This document shows, piece by piece, positions 19,440-28,029 of a stretch of 35,455 bases of DNA. The position numbers and the translations under genes are program-made. The stretch comes from Deltaproteobacteria bacterium (GTDB taxonomy: Bacteria; Desulfobacterota; Syntrophia; Syntrophales; UBA2185): contig VGTB01000010.1 of NCBI GenBank assembly GCA_016874835.1, positions 1 to 35,455 on the forward strand. The letters are read 5' to 3'. Numbering within the stretch: the first letter of the stretch is position 1; every line of letters begins with the position of its first letter. Under the pieces are notes generated by a model. The model saw only the letters and a list, made by a program, of their open reading frames with translations. It ran no database searches and was not told the origin of the DNA.

Positions 19440-20588
19440 TTACCGAAGGCCTAAGAGCTTTCTGGCAATGACCACCCTCTGTATCTCATTTGTGCCTTCA
19501 TAGATCTGGCAGATCTTGGCATCCCGCATATGCCTCTCCGCAGGGTACTCTTTTATGTACCCATAACCGCCAAATATCTGCACCCCTTCGATGGCCGCCC
19601 GCATGGCGACATCGGATGCGTAGCACTTGGCCATAGCCGATTCTTTCTCAAAATCGAGACCATTATCTTCCATCCACGCAGCACGCAGGAGCATCAACTC
19701 CGCCGCATCGAGTTCCATTGCCATGTCGGCAAGCTTGAACTGGATGGCCTGGAAGGATGTAATCGGCTGGCCGAATTGAACCCTCTCTTTTGCATAGGCA
19801 AGGGCGTCTTCAAGGGCCGCCCTGCCGATTCCTGCCGCCTGAGCCCCGATCCCGATCCTCCCGGCATCGAGTCCGGACAGCATCTGCCTGAATCCCTGTC
19901 CCGGTTGCCCTAAAAGATTTTCCGCCGGTATCTCGGCATCTTCAAAAACAAGCTCCGCCGTTCCGGAAGCTAAAATTCCCATCTTCTCCTCAACCTTGCC
20001 CACCTTAAAACCCGGAGTGTTTTTCATATCCACGATGAGGTTGATGATCCCCTTGTACTTCAGTGCAGGATCGGTAGTAGCTGCCAGGACGCAATAATGG
20101 GCCACATTGCCGTTGGTGATAAAAAGTTTTGTCCCGTTGACAATATATTTATCCCCCTTTAAGACAGCCCGGCATTTCAATGCGGCAGCGTCCGAACCGG
20201 CGCTGGGTTCCGTCAGGGCATAGCAGCCTTCCACCTGGCCACTCGCCACGGGAGTGAGATACTTTTTCTTCTGTTCTTCCGTTCCAAACTTCAAAACCGG
20301 ATACCCATAGAGGGAATTGTTGACCGATACGATGACGCCGCAGCTCGCACAGGCTTTGGAAATCTCAATCATACAGAGAACATAAGTCACATTGTCCATC
20401 CCCGCACCGCCATATTCCTGAGGCACGGCGACACCCATGATACCCATTTCGCCGAGTTTACGGCAGATCTCTTCCGGATGCCGATGAGTCTTGTCCAGTT
20501 CCGCAGCGATCGGTTTGATCTCCTGCTCTGCGAACTTTCTCACCATATCCCTCACATCTCGCTGATCTTCCGTTAATCCAAAATTCAT
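19440..20588 (-). CDS. Short-chain acyl-CoA dehydrogenase (butyryl-CoA type)
   Basis: This FAD enzyme oxidises an acyl-CoA to the trans-2-enoyl-CoA, here probably butyryl-CoA to crotonyl-CoA, passing electrons to ETF. It has 382 residues, the family length. Flavin/substrate loops YALTEPSAGSDAAA (123-136) and LFITNG are present, and the catalytic base is E364 in QIYEGTNEIQR, the position used by short- and medium-chain enzymes rather than the isovaleryl-type position. It is the last gene of the minus-strand beta-oxidation block. A second dehydrogenase lies at 23916-25073. ETF genes are not in the window. Confidence 0.93.
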   Translation of the reverse strand: MNFGLTEDQRDVRDMVRKFAEQEIKPIAAELDKTHRHPEEICRKLGEMGIMGVAVPQEYGGAGMDNVTYVLCMIEISKACASCGVIVSVNNSLYGYPVLKFGTEEQKKKYLTPVASGQVEGCYALTEPSAGSDAAALKCRAVLKGDKYIVNGTKLFITNGNVAHYCVLAATTDPALKYKGIINLIVDMKNTPGFKVGKVEEKMGILASGTAELVFEDAEIPAENLLGQPGQGFRQMLSGLDAGRIGIGAQAAGIGRAALEDALAYAKERVQFGQPITSFQAIQFKLADMAMELDAAELMLLRAAWMEDNGLDFEKESAMAKCYASDVAMRAAIEGVQIFGGYGYIKEYPAERHMRDAKICQIYEGTNEIQRVVIARKLLGLR

Positions 20589-20639
20589 GGTTCATAACCT
20601 CCTTACTGATATATTTCCAGCATCATATAACGTTTCACA

Positions 20640-21422
20640 CTAACTGCCCGTATACACAGGTTTTCTCTTTTCCAGGAAAGCCTTCATACCCTCTTTCTGG
20701 TCATCGGTGCTGAAGCACTGGGCACAGCACTCCATCTCGAGCCTGGTGGCATTGTCAAGAGACAGATCATACCCGAAATTTATGGCGTGCTTGGCCATCT
20801 TTATGGCAAAGCCGGGCATACCGGTGAGCTTTCTGGCAAATTTCTTTGTTTCCGCCAGAAGCTGATCAGGGGGGAAAACCCTGTTCACGAGACCGATTTC
20901 ATACGCCCTCTTGGCGTCGATCTGCTCACCGCTCATGACCAGTTCCTTGGCCCTCCCCGTGCCGACAAGCCGTGAAAGTCTCTGCGTTCCTCCCCATCCC
21001 GGAATTAGTCCTATGAGAATCTCAGGCTGACCGAAACGGGCCGTCTCGGAGGCGAACCGGATATCGCATGCCATGGAAATCTCCGTGCCCCCGCCCAGAG
21101 CAAAGCCATTCACGGCGGCAATCGATGGTTTTGGTAGTGTCTCGAGTAACCGCAGTGTCTCATGGCCAAGCTCCATGAACGCAAGTGCTTCTTTGGGTCT
21201 CAGGTTTTGCATTTCCGCGATGTCCGCTCCCGCCACGAAAGCCTTCTCTCCCGCCCCGGTCAGGATAAGCACTTTAATGCTCTCGTCATTCTTGCAATCT
21301 ATAACCGCAGCCATGAGCTCTTTCATGGTCTCCGTGTTCATGGCGTTCAGGGCCTTCGGCCTGTTGAAAGTAATTACAGCAATCCCTTCTTCAACTTCGA
21401 ATAAGAGGTTTTTGTAGTCCAT
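20640..21422 (-). CDS. Enoyl-CoA hydratase / crotonase
   Basis: It adds water to crotonyl-CoA to form 3-hydroxybutyryl-CoA. From ATG 21422 it has 260 residues, the normal crotonase size; GGGGG lies 8 bases upstream. The longer frame to 21452 adds ten residues not found in the family. The two catalytic glutamates are present, E114 (GGGTEISMACD) and E134 (GQPEILIG), with the oxyanion-hole region AFVAGADIAEM. It lies between hbd and the dehydrogenase on the same strand, with short gaps. Confidence 0.95.
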   Translation of the reverse strand: MDYKNLLFEVEEGIAVITFNRPKALNAMNTETMKELMAAVIDCKNDESIKVLILTGAGEKAFVAGADIAEMQNLRPKEALAFMELGHETLRLLETLPKPSIAAVNGFALGGGTEISMACDIRFASETARFGQPEILIGLIPGWGGTQRLSRLVGTGRAKELVMSGEQIDAKRAYEIGLVNRVFPPDQLLAETKKFARKLTGMPGFAIKMAKHAINFGYDLSLDNATRLEMECCAQCFSTDDQKEGMKAFLEKRKPVYTGS

Positions 21423-21461
21423 CTTATATACCCCCATTTCTTTCAATAACACTTATTTGAT

Positions 21462-22319
21462 TTACTTACTGTAATCGTAGAACCCTTTCCCCGTTTTTCT
21501 CCCCAGATAACCCGCATCCACATACTTTTTCAGGAGCGGGCAGGGACGGTACTTGGAATCACCGAATCCCTTATAGAGAACATCCATGATAGCCCAGCAC
21601 GTATCCAGACCGATAAGGTCGGCCAGTGCCAGAGGACCCATAGGGTGATTCATGCCCAGCACCATTATGTCATCAATGGCCTTCGCCGTACCCACGCCCT
21701 CCATGAGGGCATATACCGCTTCGTTGATCATGGGAAGCAATACCCTGTTCGATATGAACCCGGGAAAATCGTTGCATTCCACAGGGACTTTTCCGAACTG
21801 TTTTGAGAGGGACTCCGTCACGTTAAATGTCTCCTGCGACGTGGCGAGCCCCCTGATAATCTCAACAAGCCTCATTACGGGAACGGGGTTCATGAAATGC
21901 ATCCCGATAACCAATGAGGGCCTCTTTGTTGCACCGGCTATTTTTGTGATCGGAATGGACGATGTATTCGTAGCCAGAATCACTCCCGGCTTGCAGACTT
22001 CATCCAGCTTTTTAAAAATTCCGAGTTTGAGATCCTCCCTCTCAATCGCCGCTTCCACGACAAAATCGGCATCCTTCATGTCGTCCAGATTGGTGCTCTT
22101 CTTAATGCGGCTCAGGATTTCCTTCTTCTGATCAGCCGTAAGCTTCTCCTTGGCAATGAGCCTGTCGAGATTTTTCGATATTGTGTCGTACCCCTTGTCC
22201 ACAAACTGGTCTGCAATGTCATTCATAATCACATTCAGTCCACCGGGATTTGCCGCAACCTGGGCGATGCCGTTTCCCATCTGACCGGCTCCGACAACTC
22301 CGAATGTCTTAATCTCCAT
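21462..22319 (-). CDS. hbd: 3-hydroxybutyryl-CoA dehydrogenase
   Basis: This NAD(P)-dependent enzyme converts (S)-3-hydroxybutyryl-CoA to acetoacetyl-CoA. The 285 residues match the short single-function family. The Rossmann motif is [14 protein letters not shown] (7-20). The catalytic pair is H141 ([12 protein letters not shown]) and E153 (LVEIIRG), followed by [18 protein letters not shown]. It follows the thiolase gene with a 132-base gap and precedes the crotonase by 39 bases. Confidence 0.96.
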   Translation of the reverse strand: MEIKTFGVVGAGQMGNGIAQVAANPGGLNVIMNDIADQFVDKGYDTISKNLDRLIAKEKLTADQKKEILSRIKKSTNLDDMKDADFVVEAAIEREDLKLGIFKKLDEVCKPGVILATNTSSIPITKIAGATKRPSLVIGMHFMNPVPVMRLVEIIRGLATSQETFNVTESLSKQFGKVPVECNDFPGFISNRVLLPMINEAVYALMEGVGTAKAIDDIMVLGMNHPMGPLALADLIGLDTCWAIMDVLYKGFGDSKYRPCPLLKKYVDAGYLGRKTGKGFYDYSK

Positions 22320-22451
22320 TACTCCCTCCTCCCTTCATTTATATTTCGACAGTTGAAATTGAAGTTTGTCTTCAGAAAGAGCGAATGCAAGATTCTTTCG
22401 CAATCATTCTCCGCGAAGCAAAACGACCGCAAAGGTAAGTGTTTGAGCCCA

Positions 22452-23807
22452 TCACACTCTTATCAACATCGCATCTCCCTGGGCATTCCCGGAACAGATG
22501 CCGCACACACCTATCCCCCCACCCCTTCTCCGCAATTCGTAGGCCAAGGTCATGATGATTCTCGCACCGGTCGCCCCGATGGGATGGCCGTAGGCAATCG
22601 CTCCTCCGTTTACGTTTACCCTTCTGTACATATCTTCCTTACTCATACCGAGAATGCTCCGGCAGCTCACCAAAGTAACCGCAGCGAAGGCCTCATTAAT
22701 CTCTATGAGATCAATCTGATCCAAGGTCATATCATTCTGTTCCAGAACCTTTTTAATCGCCAGGCCGGGTACCGTGGCAATATCCTTGGGGGGTTGGGAA
22801 ACTTCGGCATAATCCAGTATGGTAAACAGGGGTTTCATCCCCAGTTCATCCGCTTTCTGTCTGCTCATCACAAGACAGACATCACCACCATCATTGATGC
22901 CCGGAGCATTGCCTGCAGTGACACTCCCGGGCTGTCCCGTGACGGGACTCACGTGGTTAAATACCGGCGGCAATTTCGCCAGTCCCTCCATGGTGGTTTC
23001 CGGCCGGGGACCCTCGTCCTTATCGACGACTATGACCTTTTTCCCCTGTCTTACCTCAACGGGAAAAATCTCATCGTCCAGCCTGCCGGTCTTCATGGCC
23101 TCAACGGCCGCCAACTGGGAACGCAATGCCCATTCATCCTGATCCTGCCGGGCAAACCCGAATTCATCTCCCACCTCGGAGCCGTGAACCGCCATGTGAC
23201 GGTCATAGAACGCATCCCACAGCCCATCATAGACCATCAGGTCAATTACAGAACGGTCAGGAAGCCCCATCCTTGACCCCCATCTCATCTCGGTGAGCGC
23301 ATACGGACCGTTACTCATGCTCTCCTGCCCACCGGCAATACAGATTTCCGCTCTCCCCAGTTGTATCATCTGAGCCGCAAGATCGATCGGTTTGATGCCC
23401 GACGAGCAAACCTTATTGATGGTAATGGAGGGAACAGATTCAGGAAGTCCCGAGAGGATCGTTGCCTGCCGTCCGGGGATCTGACCGCATCCCGCAGGGA
23501 CCACCTGACCCAGGAAGACATAATCCACCTCCGACGGGTTCACTTTTCCGTTCGTCCGCTGGAGAACCTCTTTTATCGCCAGCGCCCCCAGCTCCATGGC
23601 GGTGAAGTCCTTCAGCACTCCTCCGAACCTTCCATAGGGTGTCCTGCATGCCTCAACAACAACGACTTCCCTGAAATTTCTGTACTGATTTTTTATCTTT
23701 CTCCCCATGGTCGAGAAATCCGGTTTTCTCTCCCCGAATTTCGCGATGGGGGCATTGGCATACATTCCCTTTCTGGTTTTTTCCAGTTTCTGTGGTACAC
23801 GTTCCAT
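22452..23807 (-). CDS. Acetyl-CoA C-acetyltransferase (thiolase II) with N-terminal extension
   Basis: It cleaves acetoacetyl-CoA with CoA to two acetyl-CoA. The nucleophile is C134 (NKVCSSGIKP), with H408 (GHPIGATGAR) and a second Cys at 438 in GICSGNAQGDA, where most thiolases have CIGGG. NEAF (371-374) is intact. The thiolase fold begins near residue 46 (FREVVVVEACRTP), so ~45 extra residues precede it. AGAGG lies 6-7 bases before ATG 23807 and the extension contains no better-supported start, so it is probably real. It sits between the second acyl-CoA dehydrogenase and hbd. Confidence 0.94.
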   Translation of the reverse strand: MERVPQKLEKTRKGMYANAPIAKFGERKPDFSTMGRKIKNQYRNFREVVVVEACRTPYGRFGGVLKDFTAMELGALAIKEVLQRTNGKVNPSEVDYVFLGQVVPAGCGQIPGRQATILSGLPESVPSITINKVCSSGIKPIDLAAQMIQLGRAEICIAGGQESMSNGPYALTEMRWGSRMGLPDRSVIDLMVYDGLWDAFYDRHMAVHGSEVGDEFGFARQDQDEWALRSQLAAVEAMKTGRLDDEIFPVEVRQGKKVIVVDKDEGPRPETTMEGLAKLPPVFNHVSPVTGQPGSVTAGNAPGINDGGDVCLVMSRQKADELGMKPLFTILDYAEVSQPPKDIATVPGLAIKKVLEQNDMTLDQIDLIEINEAFAAVTLVSCRSILGMSKEDMYRRVNVNGGAIAYGHPIGATGARIIMTLAYELRRRGGGIGVCGICSGNAQGDAMLIRV

Positions 23808-23915
23808 TTCTGGCCTCTCTCTGAGATCTTTATGTATTTTCCGTAGTTTCAGGAAGTGAAGGGACCGTGACGGGATCCTGTCTTTGAGGGACAGGGATGA
23901 TACTCGTCAGGTCGA

Positions 23916-25073
23916 TTACTTTACACTGCTCAAAATATCTCTCGCGATAATCATCCTCTGTATTTGATTCGTGCCTTCATAGATGGAGGTGATCCTTACA
24001 TCCCTGGCGTAGCGCTCAACAGGGTACTTATCGGAGTACCCATATCCTCCCATAATCTGAATGGCATTGTAACAGGCTCTCTCGGCTACTTCCGTCGCGT
24101 AATATTTCGCCATGGAGGCCTCCCGGGAGAAAAACCTGTTCTGCTCTTTTTTAAACGCCGCGTTCAAAAGGAGAAGTCTCGCTGCCTCCAGCTCCGTGTA
24201 GGATTCCGCAATCATCCATTGTATGGCCTGGAAATCCGTAATGGACTGGTCGAACTGTTTTCTTTCCACTGCGTACCGCGTGGCATAGTCTATCGCAGCA
24301 AGCCCGATACCCAGGGCAAGGGACCCGATACCGATGCGTCCCCCGGCGAGCTCTTCCATGGCTGTCCTGAATCCACCGTTCAGCTTACCCATAAGGGCGT
24401 CTTTGGGAACACGGCAGTCCTCGAAGATAAGCTCGTTGGTTGCCGATGCGTTTTGCCCCATCTTGTGTTCGGACTTCCCGATGGTAAGCCCTCTGACACC
24501 ATTCTCAACCAGGAGCGTGCTGATACCGCTCCCTTTCTTCGCTTTCTTGTCGGTGACCGCCCACACGACGAACACGCCTGCATATTCCGCGCTGGAGATA
24601 AACATCTTCGTCCCGTTGATAATCCATTCATCTCCATCCAACACAGCTGTTGTCTGCACCGCCGCAGCGTCAGAACCGGCTACGGTCTCCGTCAACCCGA
24701 ATCCTCCGGCGTAATATTCGCCGGAGCATATCTTCGGAATGTACGCTATCTTTTGTTTCTCAGTTCCTACCGCCTGAATGACCTCACAGATCATGTTGTT
24801 CACAGACACGGTAACCGCAGTGGAGGCGCAGGCCCTCGCAAGTTCGGTGATCGCCAGGCTGAAGGCTACGACCCCTGCCTCTGAACCGCCGTAGATGCTC
24901 TTCACGTTAATACCCATGAGGCCGAGCTTGGCAATCTTTCTCAGGTTCTGCAGATAGGTTTCCCGGTCACCCTTTTTATCCAGCTTTTCCGCGACCGGCT
25001 CCAGCTCGTTCCTGGCGAAGTCCCGGGCCGTGTCTTGAATGCTCTTCTGTTCTTCCGTCAGATCTAAGTTCGT
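23916..25073 (-). CDS. Second acyl-CoA dehydrogenase, apparently with an ACG start codon
   Basis: The full family-length product (385 residues) is readable only from ACG at 25073: NLDLTEEQKSIQDTARDF is a textbook acyl-CoA dehydrogenase N-terminus. A GGAG lies 8 bases before the ACG, ideal spacing. No ATG, GTG or TTG exists in frame between the upstream TAA and ATG 24917, and starting at 24917 would remove 52 residues of the first helical domain. The catalytic Glu is E366 (SIYEGTNQIQR); flavin loops FGLTETVAGSDAAA and KMFISS are present. It would oxidise a short acyl-CoA; whether it differs in chain preference from the dehydrogenase at 19440 cannot be told. It follows the CoA-transferase genes. 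Confidence 0.85.
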   Translation of the reverse strand, partial: TNLDLTEEQKSIQDTARDFARNELEPVAEKLDKKGDRETYLQNLRKIAKLGLMGINVKSIYGGSEAGVVAFSLAITELARACASTAVTVSVNNMICEVIQAVGTEKQKIAYIPKICSGEYYAGGFGLTETVAGSDAAAVQTTAVLDGDEWIINGTKMFISSAEYAGVFVVWAVTDKKAKKGSGISTLLVENGVRGLTIGKSEHKMGQNASATNELIFEDCRVPKDALMGKLNGGFRTAMEELAGGRIGIGSLALGIGLAAIDYATRYAVERKQFDQSITDFQAIQWMIAESYTELEAARLLLLNAAFKKEQNRFFSREASMAKYYATEVAERACYNAIQIMGGYGYSDKYPVERYARDVRITSIYEGTNQIQRMIIARDILSSVK

Positions 25074-25126
25074 ATCCCTTACTCCTTTCCCGTTGCCAAA
25101 GGGTTAAAAGGAACAATTTCCCCTTA

Positions 25127-25151
25127 CCCCCCCTGTAAAAAAGGGGGGGGG
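25127..25151. repeat. C-run/G-run hairpin between CoA-transferase and dehydrogenase genes
   Basis: Seven C (25127-25133), TGTAAAAAA, then nine G (25143-25151) give a perfect GC hairpin in the 92-base gap. With the flanking TTTCCCCTTA it resembles the short CCCCCTT...AAGGGGG elements scattered through many Desulfobacterota and related genomes. It could lower expression of downstream genes relative to the CoA-transferase or simply be a dispersed repeat. Homopolymer lengths here are prone to sequencing error. Confidence 0.6.
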
Positions 25152-25165
25152 TACGAATGGAGGCC

Positions 25166-26071
25166 TTATCCTTCAATGATCGCTTTGATCTCCGGCGGAT
25201 ACTCCATCTTCTGCGGCAGGAATATCAACTCGGGATCGACGAATTCCCTCACGACGAAAAGCTCCCGGTAGGTCGGGCGCCGCGTTTCACCTTTGACCAC
25301 GGATACATTCAGATCAAAACCACAATTATCTTTCACCTTTTCCACGGTGAGTCCCGGATGGTAGGTTTCCAGGTACATGATTCCGTTCTCATCAAACCGG
25401 TAGACCGCCATGTTGGTTACCACGGCAACGGGGCCGCAATCAGCAAACGGCGTGCCTTTCCAGACCTCCTTCTTCGGTTTCCACTCCCTGGTCTTGAAAT
25501 CCCAGCACCACCAGCCGGGCGTTGTGGTATAATCATTCCTCTCCAGGAATCTTCTCTTTTCCTGAAGGATGATGAAGGCCGTTCTCTTCGCCATTGTTCC
25601 GATGTCGGCATTCCCCCCGGAACCGGTGAAGCGGTGCGCCGGTGCATAATAATCACCTATGGACGTGACGTTGACTCCACCGTACTTATCGATGGCAGCG
25701 CCACCCAGGAACCCCAGGGTGACAAAGCCCTGCTGCAGGTAGTATCCGAAGGTATCCACCAGCCCGCCGAGACAGGAACTCATGTTCGCCGCCCTCTGGT
25801 CACTCACGGACATGGGAACGTGCATGGTTTTCCCGTCACATATGCCTGCTTCATAAATTAAAACCGCATTAGGGGCGTTCAGCATGTTCGCCGCCATGAT
25901 CCCGACCATGGGAAGTCCCGTACCCGCAAACACGATATCATCGTTCCTCACCTCATGGGCAATCGCAATTGCCATCAACTCCGGCAGGATAAACTCACCG
26001 TTCTGAGCGGGTTCATCGGGTATCCTGTCAATCAACTCCATCAATTCTTCCATCGTTTTTGCCATATTCAT
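25166..26071 (-). CDS. CoA-transferase subunit B (glutaconate CoA-transferase GctB-like)
   Basis: This family I CoA-transferase subunit has 301 residues. E74 in VLIYEAG is in the place of the catalytic glutamate that forms the CoA-thioester intermediate in GctB; GFVTLGFLGGAAIDKYGGVN and the SGGNADIG loop also match the family. With subunit A it would move CoA between acetyl-CoA and a carboxylic acid. In this context the acid is probably isobutyrate or butyrate, though glutaconate-type relatives also act on other acids. It starts 12 bases after the subunit A stop. Confidence 0.9.
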   Translation of the reverse strand: MNMAKTMEELMELIDRIPDEPAQNGEFILPELMAIAIAHEVRNDDIVFAGTGLPMVGIMAANMLNAPNAVLIYEAGICDGKTMHVPMSVSDQRAANMSSCLGGLVDTFGYYLQQGFVTLGFLGGAAIDKYGGVNVTSIGDYYAPAHRFTGSGGNADIGTMAKRTAFIILQEKRRFLERNDYTTTPGWWCWDFKTREWKPKKEVWKGTPFADCGPVAVVTNMAVYRFDENGIMYLETYHPGLTVEKVKDNCGFDLNVSVVKGETRRPTYRELFVVREFVDPELIFLPQKMEYPPEIKAIIEG

Positions 26072-26083
26072 TCCCCCCTTTCC

Positions 26084-27139
26084 TTAGTAACCGCTTCTCG
26101 CCACGGACAAGGGCATTTTCATCCTGGGCGCCGGGTTCTTTCCTCTCCTCATCCTGGTGCTGTATCCGGTGGTGCTGTCCGCCTTGAGGTCCAGAAGTCT
26201 CTTTGCACCCAGCTTCACGATGAAATCCTCCCAGCTCTTTGGTGAGAAAACCCATTCATCAAGCCACTTCTTCAAATCTTCCTCATTCCGTGAGACCTTA
26301 TCCATTTCCCTCATGAAGGGTGCGTCATAGTCATAGTAGAAGGGCACACCGCTCGGAAACCCTCCCCAGGGTACTTCTACAATGGCGTCAACGGTAAAGA
26401 AGGGAATCTGATTGGCCTCAGGCTCCTTTCTCATTTCCGCCTCGGGAACAATCTCCTCGGCGGTGATCACAACCTTGTCACAGGCGAAGGCAATTTCTTT
26501 GTCAATCGTCCCGATCCCCCTCCACCGGGCTGTTCCCTTCTCTCCGACCTGTGCCACATGGATGATTGCCAGCTCCGGCCTGGCCGCAGGAAGAAGTATC
26601 ACCTCTCCGTCGCCGAAGAAAGGTTCCTCGATCTGGATGAATTTTTTCTTCGCTATCCGGGGATTTTTCCCGTTCCTGAGGCCTGCCCTCCCCAGCGCGT
26701 CATAGTCGGGGTTATAAAGGTCAGACCCCAGGGGAGCATAGTAGGGAATGAAAGGGGCCCCGATGGCTCCCGCTAAAAACCTCATGGCCATGGAGCCGTG
26801 AGAGTAGTCCTCAAGGATCATCTTCCCCGCCTTGTAAATCCTCTCCATATTGATGTCCAGCTTACCCGCCATCTCCCCCCAGCCCATCCAGTCGGTTTCG
26901 TATATCTTTATGGCACCGACTGTATTGAGGAGCCAGGTACAGTTGCTGCCATGCCTGTCGATGACATGGATATCTTTAATGCCCTGCCTGACCGTCTCCC
27001 AGGCAAAGGCCATGGGATTTCTGTTGAAACCCGTAAAACCGCTGAAGGCGCACTGAATTCCATCGTGCATGTATTTCTTGACTGCTTCCTCAAGCGTGAT
27101 AATTTCTGCTTTTTTCGCTTTCCCACGAATTCTCGCCAT
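26084..27139 (-). CDS. CoA-transferase subunit A (glutaconate CoA-transferase GctA-like)
   Basis: This is the larger subunit of a family I CoA-transferase, 351 residues from ATG 27139, which has AAGGAGG 5 bases upstream. The ATG at 27157 would overlap that site and is unlikely. Recognisable features are FSGFTGFNRNPMAF near the start (CoA-transferase oxyanion-type glycine region), GAPFIPYYAPLGSDL, and IIHVAQVGEKGTARWRG. Together with subunit B it activates a short-chain acid at the expense of acetyl-CoA, an ATP-saving strategy typical of syntrophs. It heads the gctAB-dehydrogenase-thiolase-hbd-crotonase-dehydrogenase series. Confidence 0.9.
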   Translation of the reverse strand: MARIRGKAKKAEIITLEEAVKKYMHDGIQCAFSGFTGFNRNPMAFAWETVRQGIKDIHVIDRHGSNCTWLLNTVGAIKIYETDWMGWGEMAGKLDINMERIYKAGKMILEDYSHGSMAMRFLAGAIGAPFIPYYAPLGSDLYNPDYDALGRAGLRNGKNPRIAKKKFIQIEEPFFGDGEVILLPAARPELAIIHVAQVGEKGTARWRGIGTIDKEIAFACDKVVITAEEIVPEAEMRKEPEANQIPFFTVDAIVEVPWGGFPSGVPFYYDYDAPFMREMDKVSRNEEDLKKWLDEWVFSPKSWEDFIVKLGAKRLLDLKADSTTGYSTRMRRGKNPAPRMKMPLSVARSGY

Positions 27140-27302
27140 AACAACCTCCTTATTCATTAATACTTATCTTTTCTTCCCTTTCGCTGGCTTACTTCAACCA
27201 AGGGGAGAAAAGCCTGCTGAACTTCCTCTCATTCAATAAATGAAAAACTTCACCTCCTTAACTAACAGGGGGGGATAGATCACCCTTTGATAAGAATAAT
27301 TC
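27140..27302. other. Gap upstream of the CoA-transferase operon
   Basis: The stretch holds an imperfect hairpin (CTTTTC-type arms around 27170-27215) and a strong AAGGAGGTG read on the minus strand (around 27251-27260) with no sensible gene behind it; the reading frames that follow are only 6 and 12 codons. This might be a leader peptide, an RNA structure controlling gctAB, or the remnant of a lost gene start. Confidence 0.3.
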
Positions 27303-27860
27303 TTACCCGAGCCACAGCGCAAGAAAACTCACGGTAAAAACGAGCATCATTGCCATGGCAATACACATTTTTTTGTACGAATAACCGAACGTGCTTTTCG
27401 CCGCGATAAAGAATGAGGAAAAGGCGTATACGCCGGCAGCCGCCGTATATACAGCGATGAGCGGATTATGCCACCCCGCCCGGAGAGCGGTAAGGCCGGG
27501 AACAGCCAGCCACAGGGGCACGACCGCAACACCAAGGTTGAAGTAGGTTGGGATGAACCTGACCTCCCCTCCCATAGCGCGGCAGAACGTCCAGAAAAGA
27601 AATGCCGCTCCCAGGTGCAGGAGGAAAGCAACAAAGATTCCCGTTACGACGACGATGACCTTGGTGATAAGAACGCTTGCGGGATCAAAATCCTGAAAAA
27701 GCTCCGCACTGAGAAAAGAGAGGGAAAAAAGACCGTAGAGGAGACCCAGGATGAACACGTTGAGCATGGCATAGCGTGAGGTCAGACCCCGGGAGTAAAT
27801 CTCCGGATACACCTTTTCCTCTATTCTCAATACGCGCCACATAGCGTTGAAATAATCCAT
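27303..27860 (-). CDS. YIP1-like polytopic membrane protein
   Basis: From ATG 27860 the product has 185 residues: a short cytoplasmic N-terminus (NAMWRVLRIEEKVYPEIY) and about five hydrophobic segments, a layout seen in YIP1-family proteins. The frame extends up to an ATG at 27911, but the extra 17 residues lack hydrophobic character and no start has a strong Shine-Dalgarno, so the start is uncertain. It lies 163 bases upstream of the CoA-transferase genes on the same strand and may be co-transcribed. No transport motif is evident; the role is unknown. Confidence 0.7.
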   Translation of the reverse strand: MDYFNAMWRVLRIEEKVYPEIYSRGLTSRYAMLNVFILGLLYGLFSLSFLSAELFQDFDPASVLITKVIVVVTGIFVAFLLHLGAAFLFWTFCRAMGGEVRFIPTYFNLGVAVVPLWLAVPGLTALRAGWHNPLIAVYTAAAGVYAFSSFFIAAKSTFGYSYKKMCIAMAMMLVFTVSFLALWLG

Positions 27861-27982
27861 TGCCCTTGCTTCCCCATTCACTCCGTCTATCGTACACATA
27901 CCGCTTTTCATATTTTTCGATCAGAATGAAACAGGATAACTTATCTATCTGAAAGTCTTACCTTCTTATTTCAGGTAATGAT

Positions 27983-28016
27983 GCCGGGAAAGGGGCCTTC
28001 CCTTTCCCGGCTTTTT
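27983..28016 (+). terminator. Perfect 12-bp hairpin with T-run downstream of the symporter
   Basis: GCCGGGAAAGGG (27983-27994) pairs perfectly with CCCTTTCCCGGC (28000-28011) around a 5-base loop, and TTTTT follows on the plus strand. It is located just past the 3' end of the minus-strand symporter gene. Because the T-run is on the plus strand, the classic form would stop antisense transcription, but the hairpin also forms in the symporter transcript. It separates the symporter from the YIP1/CoA-transferase genes. Confidence 0.75.
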
Positions 28017-28029
28017 CATATGAAAAACA

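Noticed and set aside
22353-23276. Plus-strand 307-codon open frame
   Set aside because: It lies antisense to the thiolase gene, with a low-complexity composition produced by the reverse strand.
23964-24884. Plus-strand 306-codon open frame
   Set aside because: It lies antisense to the second acyl-CoA dehydrogenase; long antisense frames are common in this GC-rich stretch.
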